Assembly (NCBI RefSeq): GCF_036511935.1
Contig: NZ_AP028878.1
Span: forward strand, 3,410,001 to 3,474,000
Origin: Marinobacter nanhaiticus D15-8W
GTDB taxonomy: Bacteria; Pseudomonadota; Gammaproteobacteria; Pseudomonadales; Oleiphilaceae
Direction: 5' to 3'
DNA length: 64,000 nucleotides
Shown here: one piece after another, positions 44,639 through 53,578 of the stretch
How the letters are laid out: each line of letters starts with the position of its first letter
How positions within the stretch are numbered: position 1 is the first letter of the stretch
Position numbers and translations under genes: made by a program
Notes under the pieces: model-generated
Seen by the model: the letters and a program-made list of their open reading frames with translations, nothing else
Databases searched by the model: none
Told to the model about the DNA's origin: nothing

Positions 44639-45178
44639 CACGTATGTGCACAGTGGAAGCGTACGACGAATTCAGTTTGGTTTTTTTCGCTGCTGGAAAC
44701 TGGCCAGCATAGCAATCAGCCCCAGTAAGCTTTAGTGAGAAAGACTTTTGGTTAGCTGATTTAGCCGAAATCGCCGTCTTCGAGTTTGCGGAGCACCATC
44801 GAAACTTGACGTCTGCCCTCTGGGGTTGCCAGAAGCTCGTTCGGCTTCTTGCCGCATAAGACTGGAATATGACTATCCAGCTAAGCTTTCGACGCTGCTT
44901 CTGAGCCGAGTACGCGCGCTACGCTTAGATGTTTACTCCACGTTGTAAGCGCCTATGTAGGGATTCTGAAATCTAGTTGCAGTTTTTGCCTGTACCAACA
45001 CGAGACCGACGGAATCGTTGCGAACTATCACGGACAGCCTCTGTCGATTTTTGATGCATGTAACGGTAGTGACTGAGGAGCACCGCATTATCATACAAAG
45101 GTTAGCGACAAGCTTCTCTTGCCGCTCATTTTGGCTGCAGAATGGCCCTCCAGTTCATGCTGGTAGGCGTAGTCTGTA
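44639..45178. other. Gene-poor region between the metal block and the transporter/regulator tail
   Basis: Apart from the antitoxin remnant at 44761-44952, no gene is seen. Two plus-strand frames here lack ribosome sites and recognisable sequence. Confidence 0.35.
44761..44952 (-). pseudogene. Remnant of a MbcA/ParS/Xre-type antitoxin (DUF2384)
   Basis: The minus strand reads ALTTWSKHLSVARVLGSEAASKA, a TAG at 44881-44883, then LDSHIPVLCGKKPNELLATPEGRRQVSMVLRKLEDGDFG and TAA. The second part fits the DUF2384 C-terminus (G.xPLELLxTxEGxxxVxxxLxxIexGxF). No RES-domain toxin is nearby. The call is by pattern recognition. Confidence 0.5.
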
Positions 45179-46165
45179 TCAAGATAGCCGGGAATTTGGT
45201 TCGAGGTCTTCGAACTTTGAGAGATACCACTTCGCCAAAACCGCCTCTACGATAATCTGGATCTGGTTGTAGCACATGATCGGAAGCACGATCATGCCAA
45301 ACCCGGGATGACCGGCAAAGAGTACTTTCGCCATGGGCAGACCTGAAGCCAGACTCTTCTTCGAACCACAGAACACGACAGCCGCCTCATCCGCGGTATT
45401 CAGCCCCCAACTCATGGCGGCGAGCCGGGCAAGCAGAATCACGACGAACAGCAGTAAGTCGCACAGACCAATGGCCAGAATGATCGAGGTGACCGGTAGC
45501 CGCTGCCAAAGCCCGCTGGCCACCGAATGACTGAACGCCGAATACACAATCAACAAGATCACGCCCTGGTCGTACCGCGCCATCAGCGGCTTGTTCCGTT
45601 CCATAAAGCGCCCCAGCCAGGGGCGTAGGCCATGCCCTACTCCAAACGGCAGCAGCAGTTGGAAAACAATATCCTTCAAGGCATCACCCACAGAAAAGCC
45701 GTCACCCGCCACGCTAACCAGCAGCAAGAGCAGGAACGGAGTGAGCATCATGCCGAAAACGTTCGAGGCGGCCGCGCTACACACCGCCGCTGGCACATTG
45801 CCCCGCGCCATCGCGGTAAAGGCGATTGAGGATGACACAGCGGACGGCAGCACACCCAGGTAGAGAAAACCCAGCACCAGATCCTCGGGCACCCAGCTGG
45901 ACGGCAGCTTCGAAATCGGCCAGACAAGCACCGGGAACACCACAAACGTCATCGCCGTGATGATGATATGCAACCGCCAGTGGCTCGCCCCGGCCACCAC
46001 CTGTTCGCGCGACAGGGCCGCGCCGTGAAAAAAGAACAGCAGGGCTACGGCGACACTACCTGCGACCCCCAGCATCCTGGCCACCTCACCCTCGGCGGGG
46101 AAATAGGTGGCCACGCCGATTGTCCCCAGCAGGATCAAGGTGAATCGATCGATCGGAATACGCAT
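45179..46165 (-). CDS. Bile acid:sodium symporter-family transporter (YfeH-like)
   Basis: This 328-residue protein has about 9-10 membrane segments with the family features (GVLPSAVSSSIAFTAMARGNVPAAVCSAAASNVFGMMLTPF; AAVVFCGSKKSLASGLPMAKVLF; PIMCYNQIQIIVEA). The last motifs are typical of the YfeH branch, whose substrate is unknown. Its ATG overlaps the stop of the GntR gene by one base (TGATG), so that regulator probably controls it and is induced by the transported compound. Confidence 0.88.
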   Translation of the reverse strand: MRIPIDRFTLILLGTIGVATYFPAEGEVARMLGVAGSVAVALLFFFHGAALSREQVVAGASHWRLHIIITAMTFVVFPVLVWPISKLPSSWVPEDLVLGFLYLGVLPSAVSSSIAFTAMARGNVPAAVCSAAASNVFGMMLTPFLLLLLVSVAGDGFSVGDALKDIVFQLLLPFGVGHGLRPWLGRFMERNKPLMARYDQGVILLIVYSAFSHSVASGLWQRLPVTSIILAIGLCDLLLFVVILLARLAAMSWGLNTADEAAVVFCGSKKSLASGLPMAKVLFAGHPGFGMIVLPIMCYNQIQIIVEAVLAKWYLSKFEDLEPNSRLS

Positions 46166-46839
46166 CAGTTAGCCTCCAGGGCGTCCAGGCTCGGTTTTAG
46201 CAAGGCCCGAGCTACGTCGTGGGCAGCTTCGGCATCACGGAACCGGATCATTTCCAGCAGGTGCTCATGATCAGCATGGGACGGCTCCGGTAGGCTCATG
46301 TCCTTTTCGGTCTCGTGGATGGTCTTACTGATGCTGGACGCGAAATAGCTGTAGAGCTCGACCAACGCCTGATTACGCGAGGCCGTCACAATCGCACGAT
46401 GAAACTGCTCGTCGAATCGAATCCGCGCTTCGATATCGTCGCCGGCTGATTTGCGCAGGGCGAGGGCCGACTTCATATCAGCCAGGTCCTGGTCGCGCCG
46501 ATGGTGGGCGGCGAGACGCGCGGCCTCCCCCTCCAACATCATGCGTACCTCCAACTGGTCTCGTAGTTTCGTCCGCTCGATGCGGCGGAAGACTTCGCCA
46601 GCGTCCAACAATGCCCTCACGTAGGTGCCATCGCCCTGCCGCGTATCCAGAATCCCCACGTGCACCAGCACCCGGACGGCTTCCCGAACGGTATTGCGGC
46701 TCACGCCGAGGGTTTCAGCCAGGCTTGCTTCGTTGGGCAGCCGCTCGCCAATCGCCCAGACCCGCTGCTCGACTGCCTGTCGCAAGTCCTCGATGGCCAG
46801 CTCGACCAGCGACCCCTTTTTGATCTTCTGCAATGACAT
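46165..46839 (-). CDS. GntR/FadR-family regulator (FCD type)
   Basis: This 224-residue protein has an N-terminal winged helix (LVELAIEDLRQAVEQRVWAIGERLPNEASLAETLGVSRNTVREAVRVLVHVGILDTRQGDGTYV) and an all-helical FCD ligand domain with His and Arg residues (RFDEQFHRAIVTASRNQAL; HADHEHLLEMIRFRD) that usually bind a metal and a carboxylate effector. It forms an operon with the transporter. Confidence 0.9.
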   Translation of the reverse strand: MSLQKIKKGSLVELAIEDLRQAVEQRVWAIGERLPNEASLAETLGVSRNTVREAVRVLVHVGILDTRQGDGTYVRALLDAGEVFRRIERTKLRDQLEVRMMLEGEAARLAAHHRRDQDLADMKSALALRKSAGDDIEARIRFDEQFHRAIVTASRNQALVELYSYFASSISKTIHETEKDMSLPEPSHADHEHLLEMIRFRDAEAAHDVARALLKPSLDALEAN

Positions 46840-46961
46840 CGCCTTTCACCCAATCAACCAGTCATCCTATGAATTTAATCCAATTAAAGATGAATGCCAA
46901 GCTGTCCGTCTCGAATGCCGCCGCCTTTGCAACGGCACCGTCTCGTGACAGCGGCTGCCGA

Positions 46962-47351
46962 CTACGCCGGAGAACGATTAACGTCGAGTATCTTGATCTG
47001 CAATGGCTTGCGCCCGTGCATGGGCCAGTCGATCACATCACCAACCGTAAGTCCCAGTAGGGCAGCGCCCGCAGGCGCCAATACGGATATACGTCCTTCG
47101 CCCCCCTTTAACTCGTTGGGATAGACCAGGATCATCTCGTGTTCGTCGCCGGTGGTCTCGTTCCTGAACCGAACCCGGGAATTCATGGTGACGACATTTT
47201 GTGGGAGTTCCGCACGCTTAACGAGATTAGCACGGCTCAGTTCTTCTTCCAGGCTCTCGACGGTCTCGTCGTCGCTATCCGACGCATCAAGAAGCGCACT
47301 CAAGCGATCGTAGTCTTCCATCGCCACGACAATGGCAGGCATACCGGTCAT
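46962..47351 (-). CDS. rnk: Rnk-type RNA polymerase-binding regulator
   Basis: This 129-residue protein has a short N-terminal helical part (PAIVVAMEDYDRLSALLDASD) and a GreA/GreB-like C-terminal domain (ISVLAPAGAALLGLTVGDVIDWPMHGRKPLQIKILDV). Rnk binds RNA polymerase near the secondary channel and affects nucleoside diphosphate kinase levels. A weak GreAB-like domain also occurs at 50336. Confidence 0.85.
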   Translation of the reverse strand: MTGMPAIVVAMEDYDRLSALLDASDSDDETVESLEEELSRANLVKRAELPQNVVTMNSRVRFRNETTGDEHEMILVYPNELKGGEGRISVLAPAGAALLGLTVGDVIDWPMHGRKPLQIKILDVNRSPA

Positions 47352-47695
47352 TCTACTTACTCCAGGGTGTCAAAGGCTTATTTACAAATTCGAAGAGGCC
47401 GGGTCGCTGAACCCGGAAAAACTAAACTCGGGCCCAGCGGAGGGAATGGAAGACGGGCGTACCCTGAGCAACGCATGCGCATGCACGGGCAACGCGGCTC
47501 GATTTCAAGGGCTGATGAACATTACTTGGGTGCATGCGAATAACAGCTGTCTTTTCTGGTTTGGGAGTACTAGAGTCTTTAACCTCCCGACGAAAGAGTC
47601 AATAGGCAAGCGTCAATGTTCGAGCACGATTGGTTCGACGTCGAACGGGAGTACTTTGTTTGGTGCCCGAGCGGCTATAACAGAGCACACCTTGA
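47352..47695. other. Gene-free gap upstream of rnk
   Basis: Two overlapping plus-strand frames are open here, but neither has a ribosome site or recognisable sequence. I see no gene. Confidence 0.35.
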
Positions 47696-48415
47696 TCAAC
47701 TAACACCCGTCCCGTTCTCGACATTGGCCTGTCGCGCATGAGCCGACTTGATTCGCGAAAAAGTGGCCCGGTCCACGCCCATCCAGGCGGCCAATTGATG
47801 ACCCGGGAGCCGGCGAAAAAGATCATCGTGCTCGTCGATCAGTAGCCGGTAACGCTCTGACGCACTCATGGTTTGACGACGATACTCACGTTGGATGGCC
47901 AGTTCCGCCAGCTCCTCAGTCAGCGCAAGTGCAAACCGGTTCCACAGCCCCTCGGTTTTCAGTGCACAACGAAATGATCGGAAATCCGCTGCCCAGACCT
48001 GCCCGGAGGTGGCAGCGTCCAGGTAAAGTGTATTACGGCTTGAACGACTGCCAACGAACAGTGGCCAGACCACCGCGCCCTCGGTGAAAAATTGATGGGT
48101 AGCGATGCGGCCACCGGGCGCCTGCCGGAACAGTTTGAGGATGCCGTACTGGACAAAAAATACGGTCGACCAAGGCTGTCCTTCCTCAACCAACACGGTC
48201 CCTGCATCGACGTGTTGCGGCTCAAACATCCTCGCCAGCCGGGCAAGGAATTCATAATTCAAGGCATCGCCCCCCTCCCGTATCGCAATACCCAGCACTC
48301 GTGCCAACCCGTTCATCAGAGAGAGCTGGGGCGGCACAAACGCGGCGTGCTCGGCCTCACGTTCTCCCTGTAAACAAGGGGGTGATGACAGTTCGGAACG
48401 TCGGTCCTGACTCAT
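47696..48415 (-). CDS. Crp/Fnr-family transcription regulator
   Basis: This 239-residue protein starts at the ATG at 48415 because GGAGG lies 5 bases upstream. It has a cyclic-nucleotide-binding fold (VDAGTVLVEEGQPWSTVFFVQYGILKLFRQAPGGRIATHQFFTEGAVVWPL) and a C-terminal winged helix (LPGHQLAAWMGVDRATFSRIKSAHA). It lacks the Cys set of FNR and the full cAMP signature, so the effector is unknown. Confidence 0.88.
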   Translation of the reverse strand: MSQDRRSELSSPPCLQGEREAEHAAFVPPQLSLMNGLARVLGIAIREGGDALNYEFLARLARMFEPQHVDAGTVLVEEGQPWSTVFFVQYGILKLFRQAPGGRIATHQFFTEGAVVWPLFVGSRSSRNTLYLDAATSGQVWAADFRSFRCALKTEGLWNRFALALTEELAELAIQREYRRQTMSASERYRLLIDEHDDLFRRLPGHQLAAWMGVDRATFSRIKSAHARQANVENGTGVS

Positions 48416-48521
48416 GCGGTCCTCCAAGGGTCAGTGAGTAGGCGTCCAATCACCATATGACTGGTCCTATGAACCTTCCAAAGAAATAATTGAGCGATAT
48501 CGATCAAAAAACATTTCTTCG

Positions 48522-49373
48522 TCAATTCCATACATCCGGCGGCGATACATTGCTGACGATACGTCGCAGCAACTCGACAGCTTTGAGAACCATGGGGGCA
48601 TCAAGCGTACGGGCATAAACCAGATAAGCGGGGTAACTAAACTCTGGCGAATCCTCGACACGCTCAAGCAGACCCTGCTGAAGATAGCGTCGAGCCACCC
48701 GCGTTCTGAAATAACCGCTGCCACCATTGCGCAAGAGATACTGAATCGCCAGCGGTCCCAAATTGAAACTCAGCCGACGCCCCGCCCTCTCCGGATACGC
48801 CGCATCGTGCTGGCGACGAAAATGCGCTCCCCAGTCCACATAGACATACTCGCCCTGTTCGCCCGGAGTCCGCACGAGAATCAGCTTTTCATCCATCAGC
48901 TGCTCAACCTGCATCCCTGGCCAATAGTTCGGTTGATGAACGAGCGCCAGGTCCATGACGCCTTGCTCCAGTGCTTCATGTAACGTCCTCGGCTCGCTGA
49001 CGTCCACGCGTACGGCAATGTTCGATGCACCCGCGTTCAGGAGCGAAAGCCAATCGAGCAGCATGGGATTCCACAGGCTCGTTTCAGCCCCGAGAACAAG
49101 CGTGTCACCGGTGTCTTCTGGCAAGGGAAGCTCACGGCGCGCAGCATCCCAAGTCTGCACTAGCTGACTAGCCCGACCTGCAAAGCGCTCACCATGGTTA
49201 GTGAGCGTAGCGCCACTGCGATTACGGATAAACAAACGGCAGCCGAGCTGACTTTCCAGATTCTGGATGCGCGCCGTCACCGTCGTTTGCGTGATATGCA
49301 AACGCTCCGCCGCTGCCATGAAGCTACCCGTCCGCACGATCTCCAGGAACGTGCGCGCTAACTCAATATCCAA
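48522..49373 (-). CDS. LysR-family transcription regulator
   Basis: This 283-residue protein starts at a TTG at 49373 with AAAGGAGG upstream. The N-terminal helix-turn-helix (LARTFLEIVRTGSFMAAAERLHITQTTVTARIQNLESQLGCRLF) is typical; the effector domain follows. It is divergent from the DsrE-like gene, 274 bases away, which is its most likely target. Confidence 0.9.
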   Translation of the reverse strand: MDIELARTFLEIVRTGSFMAAAERLHITQTTVTARIQNLESQLGCRLFIRNRSGATLTNHGERFAGRASQLVQTWDAARRELPLPEDTGDTLVLGAETSLWNPMLLDWLSLLNAGASNIAVRVDVSEPRTLHEALEQGVMDLALVHQPNYWPGMQVEQLMDEKLILVRTPGEQGEYVYVDWGAHFRRQHDAAYPERAGRRLSFNLGPLAIQYLLRNGGSGYFRTRVARRYLQQGLLERVEDSPEFSYPAYLVYARTLDAPMVLKAVELLRRIVSNVSPPDVWN

Positions 49374-49647
49374 TCGCTCTGGCCTCCTTTGTGCCTTAAG
49401 CGGGCGTCACCAGCGTTAAAATCAACGTTATCGATATTAAACACTTCGACAATTCATTATCTCAAATATATATACCATCCCATACTGAACGTAGATAAGC
49501 CAGAACTGAGTAGCTCAGGCCATTACGCAAGCGCGAAAGCCGTCGCGATTCCCGTTTCAGCCGGGCGCCGGTGGAACAACGGCCACGCGATTTCAGCCGC
49601 TCCGCAGCGTCCTTCTCGGTTTAAGCCTTTTAGTGCAGGAGACGAGC

Positions 49648-49974
49648 ATGTCCGACTATCTCTTTGTCCAGAGCCAGAACCCCTTCACCGAGGGCCAAAC
49701 TGAGCTCCAATATGCACTGGCTTCCCAACTACACCGCGCTGGCCACAACGTCACCCTGCTGCTGATACAAAATGGCGTCACACCGGCACAGATCGGCGCT
49801 CGTAGAACAGGATTGGACACCCTGCTTGACCTAGGCGTGCTGGTGCTGGCTGATGGCTTTTCACTGAAGCTGCGAAACATCAGCGCAGACGATCTCAAAT
49901 TCCCAATCTGGATTAGCAACGTCGAGGTCGCGATTGACGCGCTCACAGAAGGACAGAAGGTAATCTGGAATTAG
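49648..49974 (+). CDS. DsrE-family protein
   Basis: This 108-residue protein starts at the ATG at 49648 after CAGGAG. The fold pattern (YLFVQSQNPFTEGQTELQYALASQLHRAGHNVTLLLIQNGVTPAQ) is DsrE-like. The conserved sulfur-carrying Cys of DsrE/TusD is absent, so sulfur relay through that residue is unlikely. Control by the divergent LysR gene is inferred. Confidence 0.78.
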   Translation: MSDYLFVQSQNPFTEGQTELQYALASQLHRAGHNVTLLLIQNGVTPAQIGARRTGLDTLLDLGVLVLADGFSLKLRNISADDLKFPIWISNVEVAIDALTEGQKVIWN

Positions 49975-50152
49975 GAAAAGGATGTCCCTGCTCTGCATCA
50001 AGCCAAGCTTTCACTCAAAATTCGTCAACCATCTACGTAAGCGAGCGAACAAACATTGCCGACCTCCATGGCTGCGCAGAGTAATACGTGACCTGCCCGA
50101 CTTGAACAAAGTAACCACTTGCCTTTTTATTTTTACTTGCTATGGTTGGAAG

Positions 50153-50215
50153 ATGAATTTTTTGAGGGCCATCACATTGTTCGCTTGCGGGTTTCTTTTT
50201 ATCTCCTTCCATTAA
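50153..50215 (+). CDS. Possible 20-aa hydrophobic peptide
   Basis: ATG preceded by GGAAG gives MNFLRAITLFACGFLFISFH, one membrane-like stretch, followed 3 bases later by a GC hairpin (GCGGGCG 50219-50225 / CGCCCGC 50236-50242). Frame plus hairpin is suggestive only. Confidence 0.25.
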   Translation: MNFLRAITLFACGFLFISFH

Positions 50216-50335
50216 TAAGCGGGCGCGCATAGCGACGCCCGCCTTACTGCAATCAATCACTCCCTTTAATTATTTTATCTCTTTCGCTTGTGTCCGTTCG
50301 AGGGTGCTGCAGTGAATATTGGAATTGGCTTTTTT

Positions 50336-50647
50336 ATGTCTAAAGAAAGCCTGAATACACTCAGGGAAAAATCCCGAAAATTATCTACGATGCCGTTAAG
50401 GCATCATGGCAATGTCGCACTCACTGGAAGCATGGTTACGGTTATGGATTGTGCCGACTCCCAGGTGTACAAATTCCGTTTGGTCGAAACAGCGGGAACA
50501 TCAGCATGCCGCCACCATGATCTGCCGATAGGCTCTGCGCTTGGTATAGCGCTACTGGGCTGCCGGGCGGAAAACTACATTAACTTGAGTCTTGGTGGGG
50601 AGGAAAGCGGTACTGTCGTGCTCTGCGTTGATAACAATAACCTATAA
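50336..50647 (+). CDS. GreA/GreB C-terminal-domain-like small protein
   Basis: This protein has 103 residues from the ATG at 50336 (MSKESLNTLREKSRKL); an upstream start at 50288 is possible. The part GSMVTVMDCADSQVYKFRLVETAG...LPIGSALGIALLGCRAENYINL follows the order of the GreAB C-terminal domain (GSxVxVxD..., S/PxGxALLGxxxGDxxxL). It lacks the coiled-coil that enters the polymerase channel, so it may bind polymerase like Rnk. A strong terminator follows. Confidence 0.6.
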   Translation: MSKESLNTLREKSRKLSTMPLRHHGNVALTGSMVTVMDCADSQVYKFRLVETAGTSACRHHDLPIGSALGIALLGCRAENYINLSLGGEESGTVVLCVDNNNL

Positions 50648-50665
50648 ATAGGGGTTGTGCGATTT

Positions 50666-50697
50666 GGGGAAGACCGCACTCTTCCCCTTTTTTATTT
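50666..50697 (+). terminator. Strong terminator
   Basis: A perfect 8-bp stem GGGGAAGA / TCTTCCCC with a 6-base loop and TTTTTTATTT, 18 bases after the 50336 gene. Confidence 0.92.
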
Positions 50698-50779
50698 AAC
50701 GGTCTTTTTTATCCTTCTTTTCTCGCCGCTTTTCTTTCAGCGTTTTTTGCGGTTTCTTTTTTCCTTTTTCCTTACTCAT
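50696..50779 (-). CDS. 27-aa highly basic protein
   Basis: The minus strand reads MSKEKGKKKPQKTLKEKRREKKDKKDR with GGGAGA about 7 bases before the ATG. Small Lys-rich proteins with the KPQKTLKEKR core occur widely in proteobacteria as unannotated genes, as far as I recall. It may bind nucleic acid. It is convergent with the 50336 gene and shares the terminator region. Confidence 0.6.
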   Translation of the reverse strand: MSKEKGKKKPQKTLKEKRREKKDKKDR

Positions 50780-51090
50780 CTTGCAGTCTCCCGATAAACA
50801 GTAGCTTTGGTATTTTCTTCTTTATACCCCAATAAATGCATGCAATTTCGCCACCACTTTTTTCAGGATGTAGACTATCATTGCAAGTTATATTTTTTTG
50901 TCAAGCGCCACCTATGAACCCATCAATTAATTAGACCGGCCTCTAAATAGAAAGCTAGACTGGTGTTTAAGTGACATATTGGCAAGCGCTTTTAATTGAT
51001 GTATCTCACACCATCCCTAGAAATTACAGATTCTTCGAGGCACCCTGAGTAACCAACAGGATGAATAGAATAGAAAGGGAGGATGTTCCG
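50780..51090. other. Gene-free AT-rich region
   Basis: No gene or repeat is recognised. It should hold promoters for the 27-aa gene and the DUF2945 gene. Confidence 0.35.
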
Positions 51091-51306
51091 ATGGCTCAAC
51101 GATTCAATGTCGGTGACCATGTCACCTGGAACTCGGAGGCTGGCTATGTGAGCGGCCATATCATACGGGTCCACACCAGCGACACGGAGTACAAAGGGCA
51201 TAGACGGAGGGCGAGCAAGGAAGAACCACAGTATGAGATAAAGAGCGATAAAACAGACCACATCGCCATGCATAAGGATTCGGCATTGAGCAAGGTAGAC
51301 GATTAA
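51091..51306 (+). CDS. DUF2945 (HVA1-type Tudor-like) protein
   Basis: This 71-residue protein starts at the ATG at 51091 after GGGAGG (8-9 bases). The sequence FNVGDHVTWNSEAGYVSGHIIRVHTSDTEYKGHRRRASKEEPQYEIKSDKTDHIAMHKDSALSKV is the complete DUF2945 domain. Its role is unknown, with links to stress tolerance in some hosts. Confidence 0.9.
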   Translation: MAQRFNVGDHVTWNSEAGYVSGHIIRVHTSDTEYKGHRRRASKEEPQYEIKSDKTDHIAMHKDSALSKVDD

Positions 51307-51455
51307 GTGTCCAGCGGGATATTGATAGCTCTGACAAAACTATGCCACTACAAAACAGCCTAGATGATTCCTCGTTGACTGTGAGGCTCCCCCGGCGTAC
51401 GGCATCTGCGAACTAACAGGAGTCACAAAGGCGTTCAGGTCATCGAAATTTGAGC

Positions 51456-52073
51456 CTACGCCCCGACGAGTCCGTCTAACATCATGTCCAACTGATGAGT
51501 CCCTGTTTCTAGCAGAGCAAACTGCTGAGGGGAAATCAGCCAAGCATGTAAGAGCCCAGTCATAGCCGTGTGAAGCAGCGTTGCAACGATTTCAGAGCCC
51601 GGCTCAACCCGAAATCTTCCTAAACTTTTCTCGCTTTCAAGCGCTTCCGCAATCGTACGTTGCGCTTGGTTACGTGCATCCAAAATTCTTTCCAGAATTC
51701 GCGTGTTTTCCGAAACCCACTCGCATCTGAGGTAGATGATGCTTAGGATTTTTCGAATCCGTTCATTTTCCGTCACCAATTGCAAAAAGACCCGCCAGCG
51801 CTCTTTTACAAGCGCGACACCTTCAAGCGAAGATCCCGAACTCCGCTCGCTGGCGACATATTCGTAGGGCAAAATGACCTGCTCACAAAGAAACTCAAAC
51901 AAATCGAGCTTGTTCTTGAAATGAACATAAATGGCCCCTCTCGTGACACCTGCTTTTGCGGCAATCTGGTTCAGTGACGATTGCGAAACGCCCACTTGGT
52001 CGAAAACCTCGATGGCTGCATCTACGATTACATCTCGCGTTCGTAATGATCTATCTTTGCTGTTTCTGGCCAT
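51456..52073 (-). CDS. TetR-family regulator
   Basis: This 205-residue protein starts at the ATG at 52073. DNA-binding domain: TRDVIVDAAIEVFDQVGVSQSSLNQIAAKAGVTRGAIYVHFKNKLDLFEFL. The remaining helical part is like AcrR/TtgR efflux regulators. It is divergent from the YeiH-like transporter, its most likely target, across a 395-base gap. Confidence 0.9.
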   Translation of the reverse strand: MARNSKDRSLRTRDVIVDAAIEVFDQVGVSQSSLNQIAAKAGVTRGAIYVHFKNKLDLFEFLCEQVILPYEYVASERSSGSSLEGVALVKERWRVFLQLVTENERIRKILSIIYLRCEWVSENTRILERILDARNQAQRTIAEALESEKSLGRFRVEPGSEIVATLLHTAMTGLLHAWLISPQQFALLETGTHQLDMMLDGLVGA

Positions 52074-52468
52074 GGCACCGGTAGTAACGACTCTGCCGTA
52101 ATGGGGGGACAAGCTTAAAGCTATCCTTTAACTTACGTTTTCCATACGTCCAAAGAGACTACGCGGCTAGCGATCTTGCTGAACCGCACTCGTCACCCCT
52201 TGCAACTTTTTCAGCTGATGGTATGGCTCACTTGAGCATGAGGTCCGCAGAGATCGTACACACCGTGAAGCATCAACCCTTTCGAACCAGTATCGAATAC
52301 GACTACCTACCCTACAGACACTAACTCAAAACCCACCAATAGGTACGTAGCCCTTCGACACGCCATGTAAATCGATGTATTCGATTTGTATATCCATATT
52401 TACCCATTTTACAGATATAAATAACGCGATGAGAATAAACATATTCTATTTTCGAATATGAGAATTTT
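52074..52468. other. Divergent intergenic region between the TetR and YeiH-like genes
   Basis: No gene is seen. The part near 52380-52460 is very AT-rich and probably contains the YeiH promoter. I do not see an obvious long palindromic operator. Confidence 0.35.
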
Positions 52469-53503
52469 ATGTGGATTGGCATCGCATTTTGCGCAGCAAT
52501 TACCATTACTGGAATGGCACTGTCTAACCAACCAACGCTTCAGGAATGGCAAGTTAGCCCACTGATTGTTGCTCTTCTACTCGGGTTCGTCATAGGGAAT
52601 CTGAGGCCAGGCAGACAGCATGCGCTATTTGAGCGGGGACTCAAATTCTGCACTCACTGGATGCTGAGGTCCGGGATCATACTTTTCGGATTCTCAGTGA
52701 CGGTTCAGCAGGTCTCTTCACTAGGCGTTGGGGCTTTTGGGGTAGACATACTCATCGTCACTGCCATCTTGACGATCGGTTATACACTTGGAACACGATG
52801 GCTACGGCTAGATCCTGAGACCGCACTCCTTACAAGTGCCGGTAGCGCCATTTGTGGGGCCGCTGCAATTCTGGCTACTGAGTCCACCATACGTGCAAAG
52901 CCCGCTGCTACGGCGATAGCAGTAACAACCGTCGTCCTATTCGGTAGTTTGGCGATGTTCGTCTATCCAATCATTTTTTCTCTGTTTGGTTGGGATGAGA
53001 AGCTATTCGGCGTCTATATCGGCGCCACAGTCCATGAGGTCGCCCAAGTGGTTGCTACGGGTGAGGCCATCGGAAGAGATGCGCTGACTACTGCTGTTGT
53101 TGTGAAGCTAATGCGAGTCATGCTTTTGGTACCTTTCCTTTTGATCGTTGGCCACTGGTGGATCAGACGTCAGCGTATAAATGACGGCCACAAGGAGAAA
53201 CCAACGCTTATCGTACCGTGGTTCGCCTTCGGTTTTGTCGGCGTCATCCTGCTGAATAGCTTTATTTACCTGCCGAATTCAGTTCGCGAGGGCTTGCGCT
53301 TCCTAGGGAGCTTTGCGCTGACGATGGCCATGGCGGCTCTAGGTTATGAGACAAGACTTGCAAAGTTACGTTCGCTTGGGTTTAAGCCCTTTATTCTTGC
53401 GTTGATTCTATTTGCTACGTTGATATTTGGCGGCGCAATTGTCACCCCTCTAATGGCAGACAATTTGTCAACATCACTTCATCTGACGAGTTCTTCCAAG
53501 TAA
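52469..53503 (+). CDS. YeiH/UPF0324-family membrane transporter
   Basis: This 344-residue inner-membrane protein has about 10 spans and the family motifs PLIVALLLGFVIGN, SAGSAICGAAAILATES, GATVHEVAQVVATG and ALGYETRLAKLRSLG. Members are annotated putative sulfate exporters, and some are linked to taurine or cysteate breakdown. The ribosome site is weak (GAGAATTTT before ATG). The tail after residue 320 differs from most members. Confidence 0.9.
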   Translation: MWIGIAFCAAITITGMALSNQPTLQEWQVSPLIVALLLGFVIGNLRPGRQHALFERGLKFCTHWMLRSGIILFGFSVTVQQVSSLGVGAFGVDILIVTAILTIGYTLGTRWLRLDPETALLTSAGSAICGAAAILATESTIRAKPAATAIAVTTVVLFGSLAMFVYPIIFSLFGWDEKLFGVYIGATVHEVAQVVATGEAIGRDALTTAVVVKLMRVMLLVPFLLIVGHWWIRRQRINDGHKEKPTLIVPWFAFGFVGVILLNSFIYLPNSVREGLRFLGSFALTMAMAALGYETRLAKLRSLGFKPFILALILFATLIFGGAIVTPLMADNLSTSLHLTSSSK

Positions 53504-53578
53504 GGCCATCGACAATTCCGGACCGCCTCACTTAAAGCTACAAGCCAATACGTGAACATCAGTTGTCGCCCAAGGGCT

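Noticed and set aside
47332..47703. 123-codon plus-strand frame in the gap upstream of rnk
   Set aside because: There is no ribosome site, it overlaps the rnk start and the crp-like end, and its composition is not protein-like.
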